Shown here one piece after another: positions 45,377 to 54,220 of a DNA stretch of 64,000 nucleotides. Source of the DNA: Moraxella caprae DSM 19149 (GTDB taxonomy: Bacteria > Pseudomonadota > Gammaproteobacteria > Pseudomonadales > Moraxellaceae). Where the stretch lies: positions 40,300 to 104,299 of the forward strand of contig NZ_AUGF01000005.1 of NCBI RefSeq assembly GCF_000426885.1, written 5' to 3'. A program made the position numbers and the translations under genes. The notes under the pieces were generated by a model. It had not been told where the DNA came from and did no database searches. It worked only from the letters and a program-made list of their open reading frames with translations. How positions within the stretch are numbered: the first letter of the stretch is position 1; the number at the start of each line of letters is the position of its first letter.

Positions 45377-47107
45377 ATGAACCTAATCTCAATTCTTATC
45401 ACCGCAGGGGTGATTTTGGTTGCCCTAGTCATCTTAGGCTTAATTTTGACCCGCCTGTATCGCCGTGCCAGCAAGGAAGTGTCCTTTGTACGAACGGGTT
45501 TTGGTGGCGAAAAAGTGATTGTAAACGGCGGTGCGATTGTCCTGCCCGTCTTGCACGAGGTGATTCCTGTCAATATGAACACCCTTCGCCTTGAAGTACG
45601 CCGTGCCAGTGAGCAAGCACTCATCACAAAGGATAGAATGCGTGTGGACGTAACCGCCGAGTTTTATGTGCGTGTCAAACCAACCGCCGAATCCATTGCC
45701 ACAGCTGCCCAAACGCTGGGTATGAAAACCATGTCGCCACAGGATTTAAAGGACTTGGTGGAGGGTAAATTTGTGGATAGTCTGCGTGCCGTTGCCGCTG
45801 AAATGGCAATGGAAGAGCTACATGAAAAGCGGGTGGATTTTGTGCAAAAAGTTCAGCAGGTCGTGTCAGAAGATTTATTTAAAAACGGCTTGGAGCTTGA
45901 AACAGTGTCCTTGACAGGGCTTGACCAGACGGGATTTGAGTATTTTAATCCCCAAAACGCCTTTGATGCGGAGGGTTTGACACGCTTGACCGAGACCATT
46001 GAGATTCGCCGTAAAAAGCGAAACGACATTGAGCAAGACACCGATTTGGCGATTAAAACCAAAAACTTAGAAGCTGAACGTACTCGCCTACAAATCTTAC
46101 GTGAAGAAGAATACGCCAAGCTAGAACAAGAGCGTGAGATTGAGATTCGTAAAGCCGAGCAAGAGCGTGAGATTGCCGTTCGCCGTGCCGAGCAGACGGC
46201 TGAGACTGCCAGTCAAGAGGCGAGCAAACAGCGTGAAGCCGAAGAAGCTCAAATTGCCGCCAAGCGTGAAGTGGATTTGAAAAAAATCCTAGCCGAGCGA
46301 GACATTGAAAACGAAAAAATCCAAAAAGAACAACGCATTGAGCAAGCCGAAGTAGAACGTAAAAAGGCGATTGAGCTTGCCGAGCAAGACCGTGCCATTG
46401 CCGTTGCCGAAAAATCCCGTGCCGAGAGTGAAGCCAAAGCCCAAGCCGACAAGGCACGAGCAGCAGCAGTCAAAGAAGAAGAAAGCGTGATTACCGTGCG
46501 TGAGACCGAGCGAGCCGAGCGAGCCAAGGCGGTGGAGCTTATCTCAGCGACCGAGCTTGCCCAAAAAGATGCGATTGCCATTACGGTTGCCGCCGAAGCT
46601 CAAAAACAAGCGTCCCTAGACCAAGCCGAAGCGGTGCGTATCAGTGCCGAAGCCGAAGCGGAGAAATTACGCCTGCAAGCCAAAGGGGAGGCGGAGGCTC
46701 AAATTCTGCTTGCCGAAGCCAAAGAGCGTCAATATCAGGTGGATGCTGACGGAACAAAAGCGGTCAATGAAGCGTCCAACGTGCTGTCAAGTGAGCAGAT
46801 TGAAATGCAAATTCGCCTTGCCCTGCTCAAACACTTGCCCGAGATTATCCGTGAAAGTGTCAAACCCATGGAGAACATTGATGACATTAAGATTTTGCAA
46901 GTGGGTGGTTTGGGCGGTTTTGGGATGAGTGGTGAGACGGTTGATACCACAGGAAACGCCAGCCTTGCCGACCAAATGGTCAATTCTGCCCTGCGGTATC
47001 GTAGCCAAGCCCCGCTTGTGGACAATCTACTAAAAGAGATTGGGCTAAATGGAGCGGACATTAACGGGCTGACAAATGGACTCGATAAAGGCGTTAATAA
47101 AGACTAA
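45377..47107 (+). CDS. yqiK: Flotillin family protein (YqiK-like)
   Basis: Flotillins organise inner-membrane microdomains. The 576-residue product has one N-terminal transmembrane segment (ISILITAGVILVALVILGLIL), a PHB/SPFH domain to about residue 215 (VSFVRTGFGGEKVIVNGGAI, RMRVDVTAEFYVRVKP), and a very long Ala/Glu/Lys/Arg-rich coiled coil (about 225-440) with repeated AEQERE-type units. The C-terminal region holds VGGLGGFGMSG and a short tail. It is complete. Its start lies 9 bp after brnA, after an AAGGAACCCCT region. A terminator follows. Confidence 0.92.
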   Translation: MNLISILITAGVILVALVILGLILTRLYRRASKEVSFVRTGFGGEKVIVNGGAIVLPVLHEVIPVNMNTLRLEVRRASEQALITKDRMRVDVTAEFYVRVKPTAESIATAAQTLGMKTMSPQDLKDLVEGKFVDSLRAVAAEMAMEELHEKRVDFVQKVQQVVSEDLFKNGLELETVSLTGLDQTGFEYFNPQNAFDAEGLTRLTETIEIRRKKRNDIEQDTDLAIKTKNLEAERTRLQILREEEYAKLEQEREIEIRKAEQEREIAVRRAEQTAETASQEASKQREAEEAQIAAKREVDLKKILAERDIENEKIQKEQRIEQAEVERKKAIELAEQDRAIAVAEKSRAESEAKAQADKARAAAVKEEESVITVRETERAERAKAVELISATELAQKDAIAITVAAEAQKQASLDQAEAVRISAEAEAEKLRLQAKGEAEAQILLAEAKERQYQVDADGTKAVNEASNVLSSEQIEMQIRLALLKHLPEIIRESVKPMENIDDIKILQVGGLGGFGMSGETVDTTGNASLADQMVNSALRYRSQAPLVDNLLKEIGLNGADINGLTNGLDKGVNKD

Positions 47108-47119
47108 CTTGAAATGGCA

Positions 47120-47147
47120 AAACCCACAATGGTAAGTGTGGGTTTTT
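47120..47147 (+). terminator. Terminator after the flotillin gene
   Basis: AACCCACA and TGTGGGTT (8-bp arms, 8-nt loop) followed by TTTATG, 14 bp after the stop. Confidence 0.75.
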
Positions 47148-47581
47148 ATGTTAAAGGATAATACAATTTGTCTGACACACTCCCAAAACTTAAAAAGCCA
47201 AAATGCCGATAAAAGGCAATGGCGTTGCCGTCTTTGGCTTCTACCAAGCATGGCACTGGCAATTTGTGATTGATTGGCACGGTTTAAGGCGTCAAGTAAT
47301 AAAAGCTTTCCAATTTTTTGACCCTTGAATCATCAAACTAACTGCAAATTCTTTTGATGTTTTGCCGAAAGCTCGCAAAACTCAACTACATAAGATGATA
47401 AAGTATAAAAACCAACAATTTGCTTATCAGGCGTAACCATTAAATAACAAGAAGCTAATTTACGTTTAATGTCTTGCGACACTTGTTTTTGTAGATATTG
47501 ATTTAATTGCACCGATGAACTACAAAAACTGGTGCGGTCATATTCACGACTAAATGGTACAATTTGAAAAGGCAACGTCAT
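47146..47581 (-). pseudogene. GNAT acetyltransferase toxin (TacT-like), decayed
   Basis: The first 82 residues (47333-47581) match the TacT-type GNAT start: FQIVPFSREYDRTSF, VQLNQYLQKQVSQD, VGFYTLSSYVVEF. Two adjacent stop codons follow (47330-47335). Beyond them the same frame gives the acetyl-CoA-binding segment GQKIGKLLLLDALNRANQSQ, and a shifted frame gives the family end LVEAKDGNAIAFYRHFGF...DKLYYPLT-stop (47146). About 15-20 codons that normally precede the GQ-x-GK segment are missing. So the gene carries stops, an apparent deletion and a frameshift, and cannot make a full enzyme. Confidence 0.8.
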
Positions 47582-47886
47582 GATTTGCTTTCCTGAACGA
47601 ATGCTTCATATTCCGCTTTTGCTCGTCTCATCGCTTCATTCATTGGTGGCGGATTGATGAGATTTTGGGCAACTTGCCTACTGTCTTCTTTTGACAATCG
47701 CAAAATCTCCATGGTTTCATCATGGCGTTTAAGGGCGTTTTGAGCGTGTTCATAAGCAATACTCATCACAAAATCACTCATCGTCCGCCCTGTCATCTGA
47801 CTGGCAAGCTTAATGGTGTCGTGAACGTGCTTGGGGACACGGGCTTCAAAACGGGCGGTTTGTGTGAGTTGGGTTTGGGCGGTCAT
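47578..47886 (-). CDS. DUF1778-family (TacA-like) antitoxin
   Basis: This 102-residue protein has an N-terminal ribbon-helix-helix: RFEARVPKHVHDTIKLASQM, then GRTMSDFVMSIAYEHAQNAL. A flexible C-terminal tail (RQVAQNLINPPPMNEAMRRA) would wrap the partner toxin. It overlaps the start of the decayed GNAT toxin by 4 bp, the normal antitoxin-first layout. The antitoxin frame is intact. It may persist as an orphan repressor or protect against related toxins. Confidence 0.88.
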   Translation of the reverse strand: MTAQTQLTQTARFEARVPKHVHDTIKLASQMTGRTMSDFVMSIAYEHAQNALKRHDETMEILRLSKEDSRQVAQNLINPPPMNEAMRRAKAEYEAFVQESKS

Positions 47887-48035
47887 GATGTTCTCCTGTC
47901 ATGAATATACGGCTATTGTACGGTATTTTGCCGTATTTTTCCAGTTTTTTATGAAAATGGGTTAAGATGTTAAATTTCATCATGTTTTATAAAAATATCA
48001 TCAATAGCAAGCACGCCCTAATTATTTGGCATTCA

Positions 48036-49517
48036 TTACAAATTTTTAATATCATTGGGGCTTAGTTTTAATTCGCTTTCACTACTTGGCGTGGATTCAA
48101 TAACCGTTTCAGGAACAAAGCGAATTTGTAATTTAATCGTGCGATTTTTAAAGGTATCATCAGCGATTTTTTGAATGGCTTTTTCTAATTCATAAACTTG
48201 AGCTTGGCTTGGTGGCTCGGTACCTTGAATGACCGCTCGCAAGACATGCACTTTTTGTTCTTTGTTAATGCTTGATAATACCAAATAATTGGCTTGGTGC
48301 TCTATGCTTTTTTCAATTAAAGCATTGCTTTGGCGTTCAAAATTTTGTTCATTTAAAGTATGGCTAAAATTAAATGACAAATACCCACCAATCACCACCA
48401 ACGCCATTAACACGGCAAAATTTCTTTTTAAAAACTGCCCAAGTTGCCCCAATTTGCCCACCTCATCATCATTGAGCGTTCTGCGAAAACCAAACAGCCA
48501 CAATACCAACGCATTGGTAAATTGAATGGCAAGCATGTTGGTAATGGCAAGCAACAACGCCCCCATTGCCAACGAAAAATGTCCTGCCGACAGCAAAATC
48601 CCACTTGCCGTCAAAGGCGGAACAAGGGCTGTCGCCACCGCCACGCCTACCACCGCCACCGATAGATTGGGCGAGACCATGGCATATGCCCCTGCTGTAC
48701 CGCCTGCCAATGCCACCACCAAATCCATGGTCGTGGGCGATGTGCGTGCCAAAATCTCGCCCGTCATCACATGGTCAGGGTACAAAAAGCCCAGCACCAT
48801 GCCAATGACAAAAATCAGCAAAATCCCACCAATTAAGGTTTGGAGCGAAGTTTTGAGCAAGGATAGCCGTGCATCAATCACCGCCAACGCCATACTGGTA
48901 ATGGGCGAGAGCATCATCGCCACAAGCATCGCCCCGATGACCACCGCAGGCGAGTTGGCAAGCAGTCCATAGCCTGCAATCACCGCCGATAAGCCATTCA
49001 TAATAAAGAACATTTTGGTCGGTAATGCCCCTGCTTCTATGCTGATTCGCACGTTTTTGTGATTGATGGTTTTTTCGCCATGCTTTTTGGCGATAAGCGT
49101 ACGAACAATATCGGCTTGCTGTTGTTCGATTTTGTCTAATTCTTTTTTGTCGGATTCTTTATCGGTTTTTTGGCTATTGTCTTTTAAATCATCTATTTTG
49201 TTATTTTCTTTTTTATTGGATTGGTTATTTAAAGTGATGTTTTTGATTTCATCATTTGATTTTAAATTAGTTTTGATTTTATCAGCGTTTGTAATTTTAT
49301 CTTCATCATTTTTTATATCAATTTTTTTATTTTCTGATTTATCGGTTTCTTTTTCTTTGTCATCGTCTTTGGCATTGGCATTATCGGACAATTCATCATT
49401 GACTGTTTTGACAAGCTCATCAAGCTCATCGTCATCAATGCCTTGTTTTTTGAGTTCTTCAAGTTCGTCTTGACTAAATTCAACATCATCGTTTTGGGTG
49501 TCTTTATTGTCGCTCAT
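48036..49517 (-). CDS. DUF389 multi-pass membrane protein
   Basis: The 493-residue product begins with a long Asp/Glu/Lys/Asn-rich tail (about residues 1-135), repetitive and probably disordered. The DUF389 core (TIGR00341-like) follows: SAVIAGYGLLANSPAVVIGA, MLVAMMLSPITSMALAVID, SPTTMDLVVALAGGTAGAYA and VAVATALVPPLTASGILLS, with about six membrane segments. The C-terminal ~110 residues are soluble. The function of DUF389 is unknown. A solo miniature-element end (48011-48020) lies just past its stop. Confidence 0.85.
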   Translation of the reverse strand: MSDNKDTQNDDVEFSQDELEELKKQGIDDDELDELVKTVNDELSDNANAKDDDKEKETDKSENKKIDIKNDEDKITNADKIKTNLKSNDEIKNITLNNQSNKKENNKIDDLKDNSQKTDKESDKKELDKIEQQQADIVRTLIAKKHGEKTINHKNVRISIEAGALPTKMFFIMNGLSAVIAGYGLLANSPAVVIGAMLVAMMLSPITSMALAVIDARLSLLKTSLQTLIGGILLIFVIGMVLGFLYPDHVMTGEILARTSPTTMDLVVALAGGTAGAYAMVSPNLSVAVVGVAVATALVPPLTASGILLSAGHFSLAMGALLLAITNMLAIQFTNALVLWLFGFRRTLNDDEVGKLGQLGQFLKRNFAVLMALVVIGGYLSFNFSHTLNEQNFERQSNALIEKSIEHQANYLVLSSINKEQKVHVLRAVIQGTEPPSQAQVYELEKAIQKIADDTFKNRTIKLQIRFVPETVIESTPSSESELKLSPNDIKNL

Positions 49518-49544
49518 AAAAAACCTTATTTATGAATGAGAAAT

Positions 49545-49566
49545 AGGGCAAATCGCAACTCGCCCC
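49545..49566. repeat. Imperfect palindrome related to the 41212 repeat
   Basis: AGGGCAAATCGCAACTCGCCCC differs from the 41212 palindrome at four positions but keeps the inverted ends. It lies between queA and the DUF389 gene, 28 bp before the latter's start. Confidence 0.5.
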
Positions 49567-49595
49567 TACATTGGAAAATTTGTAAAATGTCAAAA

Positions 49596-50645
49596 TTAAC
49601 CTTTATCTAAAATCATCGCATCGCCATAACTAAAAAAGCGGTATTTCTTATCAATGGCATGAGCATAAGCGTTTTTGATGTTATCCGCCCCTGCAAAGGC
49701 GGATACGAGCATGAGCAGGGTGGATTTTGGCAAATGAAAATTGGTAATCAGCCTATCCACCACACCAAAATCATAAGGCGGATAAATAAAAATCTGCGTA
49801 TCGCCAGCGAACTCGGCAAGCTGTCCGTCCACACGGTGCAAATGGGCAGTTTCAAGCGTGCGAGTTACGGTCGTCCCCACGGCGATGACTTGTCCGCCTT
49901 GTGCTTTTGTGGTGTTGATTTTGTCAGCAGTCGCCTGTGGCAGGTGGGCGTATTCGGCGTGCATGATGTGGTCAGTCAAATCGTCCGCCTTGACAGGGGC
50001 GAACGTACCTGCCCCCACGTGCAAGGTGACAAAGGCAATTTCTACCCCTTTATCGGCAAGCTTTTGCAAAGTTTCATCATCAAAATGCAAACTGGCGGTC
50101 GGGGCGGCAACACTTGCCTGCTTGGTAGGGTCATGAAACACCGTCTGATAGCGGGTGTCGTCCGTATCGTCTGCCGTGCGTTCAAAATAAGGCGGAATCG
50201 GCATTTGTCCATAACGCTCCAAATCCGCCAAAATCGGTGCATCAAATTGCAGGATAAACAAATTCTCCGCCCGTCCGCACATGGTCGCCGTCATACCCCC
50301 GTCTGCCAGACTCACCGTTTGCCCCACCTTTAACGCACGGCTAGAGCGTACATGGCAATGGGCGATGTGATTGTCGTGGTCGGTAATGCGTTCTATCAAC
50401 ACTTCCACCGCTCCGCCTGTGTCCTTGACCCCAAATAGACGGGCTTTCATGACTTTGGTGTCGTTCAAAACAAGCAAATCGCCTTTGTTTAATAAATCAG
50501 GCAAATCGCTAAAATTTAGGTCGGCAAGCGTGTCGCCTTGCACGTGTAGCAAGCGAGAGCTAGACCGTACGGCAAGCGGATAACGAGCGATGAGTTCGTC
50601 GGGCAAATGGTAATCAAAATCGGCGGTGAGTAGGGGTGTGTTCAT
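49596..50645 (-). CDS. queA: S-adenosylmethionine:tRNA ribosyltransferase-isomerase
   Basis: QueA transfers the ribosyl group of SAM to preQ1-modified tRNA to give epoxyqueuosine. The 349-residue product has FDYHLPDELIARYPL at the start, LLVLNDTKVMKARLFG, EVLIERI, PIPPYFER, YQTVFHDPTKQASVAAPTAS (in two parts), ITNFHLPKSTLLMLVSAFAG and the end RFFSYGDAMIL. All hallmark motifs and length are normal. It is monocistronic, far from tgt (38935). Confidence 0.97.
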   Translation of the reverse strand: MNTPLLTADFDYHLPDELIARYPLAVRSSSRLLHVQGDTLADLNFSDLPDLLNKGDLLVLNDTKVMKARLFGVKDTGGAVEVLIERITDHDNHIAHCHVRSSRALKVGQTVSLADGGMTATMCGRAENLFILQFDAPILADLERYGQMPIPPYFERTADDTDDTRYQTVFHDPTKQASVAAPTASLHFDDETLQKLADKGVEIAFVTLHVGAGTFAPVKADDLTDHIMHAEYAHLPQATADKINTTKAQGGQVIAVGTTVTRTLETAHLHRVDGQLAEFAGDTQIFIYPPYDFGVVDRLITNFHLPKSTLLMLVSAFAGADNIKNAYAHAIDKKYRFFSYGDAMILDKG

Positions 50646-50822
50646 GATGTGGCTGTGTTACAATAAAAATGGCTTATTTTATCAAAAAGCCTAGCGATTT
50701 GCTTGCATTTCTCATGTTTTCAGATTTGCATTTTTCATGCCTAAGTTAAGCCTTTTGGCTAAATTGCAAAGTCGGCAAAAAAAGCGTATCATATAACCAT
50801 TATTTTTAATGAATGTTTTACC

Positions 50823-52070
50823 ATGCTGATGAATATCCAAAACACCGCCCCACGCCCCAAATCGCCCCACCCCATTTTAAACTTAGGTTTTCGCATATTT
50901 TTTGTGGGGTCGGCGGTCTTTGCCATACTTGCCATGTTGCTGTGGCTTGCGATTTTGCAGGGTTTTGCCCCATTTAAAGGCACGTTTAACCCCTTTTATT
51001 GGCACGCCCATGAGATGATTTTTGGTTATGCGTTGGCGGTGATTGCTGGATTTTTATTGACCGCCGTCAAGACTTGGACAAGCCAACCCATGCCCTACGG
51101 TTGGCATTTGGGGGCGATATTTGGGGCGTGGGCGGTCTCTCGCCTGCTCTGGCTTGGATTACACGCCACGCCTAGTGTTACCATGCTTAGTGTGGCATTT
51201 CTGTTTGACTTGTTATTTTGGGGCATGACCGCCTACTCGGTCATCAAGGCGGTGTGGGTCGCTCGCCAAAAACGCCAAATCGGTATCGTTGCCAAACTTA
51301 CCCTGCTCATGCTTGCCAACATCGCCTTTTATACAGGGGTGTTTTTGGACAGCACCACCACACAACAAATCGCCCTGTATGGGGCGTTATATCTCGTCAT
51401 CGGCGTGGTATTTACCATTGCCAGACGGGTGTTGCCGTTTTTTATCGTCAAGGGCATTAGCGTGGATAACAACGGCAAACCCAACGGCTTAAATATAGAA
51501 CAAAAAAATTCGGTACTATTAGACAGAATGAACCTAGTCGGATTTTTTGGTTTTATCGTGTTTGATTTATTTGTCAAATCGCCCATGCTTGCCAGTGCCT
51601 TTGCTCTGGTTTGTGTGATTGCCAACATTTGCCGTCTTAAAAACTGGTATCACCCTGCCATTTGGCAAAAGCCCCTACTGTGGTCGCTTATCATCGCCTT
51701 TGGGGGCATGACCGCAAGTTTGGCGTTCTTTGTCGTATTGCCTTTTGTTGATACGAGTGTCAATGTGCATTCGCTCGGCTTGCATGGGCTTGCCCTGTTT
51801 GGCGTGGGACTAATGACTGTTGCCATGATGGCTCGGGTGTCGCTTGGACATACGGGGAGAAACATTCATCAGCCCCCAAAAACCGTGAGTGCGATGTTTA
51901 TCCTGATGATAATCTCTGCCCTATGCCGTGTGGTCATGCCGATGTTTGGCGGTGATTATATGACGTGGGTACTCATCTCGCAAGTGGCGTGGGTGTTATC
52001 CTTTGGGCTGTTTTGCGTGTCGTATGTGGGAATTTTGGCAAAACCACGCACTGATGGACTGTTTGGCTGA
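50823..52070 (+). CDS. nnrS: NnrS family membrane protein
   Basis: NnrS is a haem- and copper-containing inner-membrane protein linked to nitric oxide tolerance and denitrification. The 415-residue product has about twelve hydrophobic segments. It contains the N-terminal motif LGFRIFFVGSAVFAILAMLL, FYWHAHEMIFGYALAVIAGF with the conserved His-Glu, LTAVKTW, GLMTVAMMARVSLGHTGR and CRVVMPMF. No NO reductase or denitrification gene is in the window. Two ATGs (50823, 50829) are possible starts. Confidence 0.9.
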   Translation: MLMNIQNTAPRPKSPHPILNLGFRIFFVGSAVFAILAMLLWLAILQGFAPFKGTFNPFYWHAHEMIFGYALAVIAGFLLTAVKTWTSQPMPYGWHLGAIFGAWAVSRLLWLGLHATPSVTMLSVAFLFDLLFWGMTAYSVIKAVWVARQKRQIGIVAKLTLLMLANIAFYTGVFLDSTTTQQIALYGALYLVIGVVFTIARRVLPFFIVKGISVDNNGKPNGLNIEQKNSVLLDRMNLVGFFGFIVFDLFVKSPMLASAFALVCVIANICRLKNWYHPAIWQKPLLWSLIIAFGGMTASLAFFVVLPFVDTSVNVHSLGLHGLALFGVGLMTVAMMARVSLGHTGRNIHQPPKTVSAMFILMIISALCRVVMPMFGGDYMTWVLISQVAWVLSFGLFCVSYVGILAKPRTDGLFG

Positions 52071-52108
52071 TAGGCAAGGATTTTAAAACATGATAAAATA
52101 ATGAAAAT

Positions 52109-53299
52109 ATGAGCAATGAGACGATTATGTTTAACCCTTTTAAAAAGAAAATCCACATTAATATGAGCGACATTGACAAGGTGTTGCAGGATTTTCGCCT
52201 GTATGGTCAAGCCCTGCCGATTTTTATTGATGATAAATCCCTACATGATGACACGCTAGACATCGCCCTAAGAGTGCATAAGGACGCCGACCAAGCCGAG
52301 CTTGAACGTGTGTATCACGACCTGAGTGCCAGATTACATCTCATTGGCGTGGCAGAAGTGAATTTAAATGTCGTCTTATCCGACAAAGTCACCCCCACCA
52401 CAACCGCCAGTGCCGTGCAAACCCACACGCCCCAGTCATCAAATCAAATCCCAAACCACGCCACAGACGACACCCCCACCAAATCCGCCCCCAAACAGTC
52501 GGACATCGCCCCCCACCCCCGCATTCGCCACATCATCGTAGTCGCCAGCGGTAAAGGCGGTGTCGGCAAATCCACCACCACGGTCAATATCGCCCTTGCC
52601 CTACAAAAACTCGGCAAAAAAGTCGGCATCCTAGATGCGGACATTTATGGTCCGTCCGTACCTGACATGCTGGGCATGGCAGGGGTCAAGCCTGCCGTTG
52701 AAAACGACCAATTCGTACCGATAGACGCACACGGCATTGCCATGCTCTCCATTGGCAATTTGATTGAGAGCGATAACACCCCTGTGGCGTGGCGTGGGGT
52801 CAAGGCGACAGGGGCGTTAATGCAACTGTACAGTCAAACCAACTGGCCCACGCTTGACTATCTCATCATCGATATGCCCCCCGGCACAGGCGACATTCAG
52901 CTCACGCTCGCCCAGCGTATCCCCGTAACAGGGGCGGTCATCGTTACCACACCCCAACACATCGCCCTACTAGACGCCCAAAAAGGCATGGAAATGTTTT
53001 TTAAAACTGATATTCCCGTCATCGGCGTAGTTGAGAATATGGCGTTGCATACCTGTACTAACTGCGGTCATGTGGACGCCATTTTTGGGGCGGACGGTGG
53101 GGCAAAGCTGGCAGAGAGATACCAAGTGCCACTTTTGGGGCAACTGCCACTTGCCACCGATATTCGCACCCAAATGGATAAGGGCGAGCCGTCTGTCATG
53201 GCAGGTGATGATTTTGCGGTGTATTATGAAAATATCGCCAAAAATATTGATGGGCAAATAGGCAAATTTGACAAAGGGGTAAGCGGGCGGATTTTTTAA
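52109..53299 (+). CDS. apbC: Mrp/ApbC-type iron-sulfur cluster carrier ATPase
   Basis: This NBP35/Mrp-family P-loop ATPase binds and transfers [4Fe-4S] clusters. The 396-residue product has an N-terminal FSCA-like domain (about residues 20-100), a Thr/Ser/Pro/Gln-rich linker (to about 135), and the ATPase domain: VASGKGGVGKSTTTVNIALA with Walker A, DADIYGPSVPDMLG, LIIDMPPGTGDIQLTLAQR, and the cluster-binding CTNCG near residue 312. It is complete. The neighbour nnrS is 38 bp upstream in the same direction. Confidence 0.95.
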   Translation: MSNETIMFNPFKKKIHINMSDIDKVLQDFRLYGQALPIFIDDKSLHDDTLDIALRVHKDADQAELERVYHDLSARLHLIGVAEVNLNVVLSDKVTPTTTASAVQTHTPQSSNQIPNHATDDTPTKSAPKQSDIAPHPRIRHIIVVASGKGGVGKSTTTVNIALALQKLGKKVGILDADIYGPSVPDMLGMAGVKPAVENDQFVPIDAHGIAMLSIGNLIESDNTPVAWRGVKATGALMQLYSQTNWPTLDYLIIDMPPGTGDIQLTLAQRIPVTGAVIVTTPQHIALLDAQKGMEMFFKTDIPVIGVVENMALHTCTNCGHVDAIFGADGGAKLAERYQVPLLGQLPLATDIRTQMDKGEPSVMAGDDFAVYYENIAKNIDGQIGKFDKGVSGRIF

Positions 53300-53348
53300 A
53301 ATGGTATAAATAACGTGCATTTATAAATAGTGCGTGATTTTGGCGGTT

Positions 53349-54068
53349 TTACCACCCCATTACCACACCATTCATCATCTGCCACACCCCCATCATGGCA
53401 ATGGCACTGACCACCGCACACAGGGCAAACACGCCCTGACTGGTGCGACCTAACTCCTGACTCATCGCATGGCACAGCCCTAGCACCACCCCCATCATCA
53501 TACCCCCAAGATGTCCTGCCACATCGATATCAGGTATGGCAAAGGTCATGACAAAGTTAATGCCCATAATGAGTGCCAAGCTCTTGGTGTTTAGTCGCCA
53601 CTTCTTTGCCGAGCCAAACATTGATAAAGTCAAAAGCAACATGCCCAGCCCCATGATACCGCCCGACGCCCCTGCCGACAGCCCCACCCCTTGCACGCCC
53701 TCTTCTTCTATCCGTCTTAGGGTCATGTATAGGTTTAACAGATTGCCCGCCACCACCGACAGCAAAAACACCACCAAAAACCGCCACCATCCCAATATCT
53801 GCTCGCTGACCATGCCAAAATAATACATGGCAAAACTGTTAAATAGCAGATGAATCACCCCAATATGCAAAAACCCTGCCGTCACCAGTCGCCACGGCTC
53901 ATCAATGAGTGTCAATGGCAAAAAATTCGCCCCATAGCGAATCAGTTCCTGCCCTGTCTGCTCATCAATGTTTATCCCATTCATGACTTGTACGCCCATC
54001 ACCGCCACAAAGCTGATGATAAGCAGTAAGGTTGTCGGGGCGATTTTAAAGAGTTGTATTAAGGTCAT
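53349..54068 (-). CDS. Rhomboid-family intramembrane serine protease
   Basis: The 239-residue product has six or seven membrane segments. The first signature is FLHIGVIHLLFNSFAMYYFG, with the conserved His and Asn pair. The catalytic Ser is in GLSAGASGGIMGLG and the catalytic His in VAGHLGGMMMG. It is thus probably an active protease cleaving transmembrane substrates. The end is convergent with apbC (50 bp apart). A TTTCAC x3 tract lies 20 bp upstream of the start codon. Confidence 0.92.
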   Translation of the reverse strand: MTLIQLFKIAPTTLLLIISFVAVMGVQVMNGINIDEQTGQELIRYGANFLPLTLIDEPWRLVTAGFLHIGVIHLLFNSFAMYYFGMVSEQILGWWRFLVVFLLSVVAGNLLNLYMTLRRIEEEGVQGVGLSAGASGGIMGLGMLLLTLSMFGSAKKWRLNTKSLALIMGINFVMTFAIPDIDVAGHLGGMMMGVVLGLCHAMSQELGRTSQGVFALCAVVSAIAMMGVWQMMNGVVMGW

Positions 54069-54087
54069 GGTGATAAAATGCTAAAAA

Positions 54088-54105
54088 GTGAAAGTGAAAG
54101 TGAAA
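54088..54105. repeat. Hexanucleotide tandem repeat (GTGAAA)x3 in the rhomboid 5' region
   Basis: Three perfect GTGAAA units lie 20-37 bp upstream of the rhomboid start codon (as TTTCAC on the coding strand). Change in copy number would shift promoter or ribosome-site spacing without touching the coding frame. Confidence 0.6.
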
Positions 54106-54220
54106 GTTAATTGACGGAATGATTTTTGTCATATTAAAATAAATTTATCAAATAAATTTTGTGGTATAAAATTGATAAAACAGCAGGACACAAAAATAGC
54201 AATACAAAAACACCAACCCA

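Noticed and set aside
46249..46581. Ser/Ala-rich minus-strand ORFs opposite the flotillin coiled coil
   Set aside because: They arise from the repetitive Ala/Glu/Lys codons of the coiled coil read in reverse.
49659..50333. 224-codon plus-strand ORF inside queA
   Set aside because: queA on the minus strand is complete with all motifs; the plus-strand product has no recognisable domain.
50700..50755. GCATTTTTCATGC near 50733 considered as another miniature-element copy
   Set aside because: Only the short core matches; no GGGCGT ends or other core segments are present.
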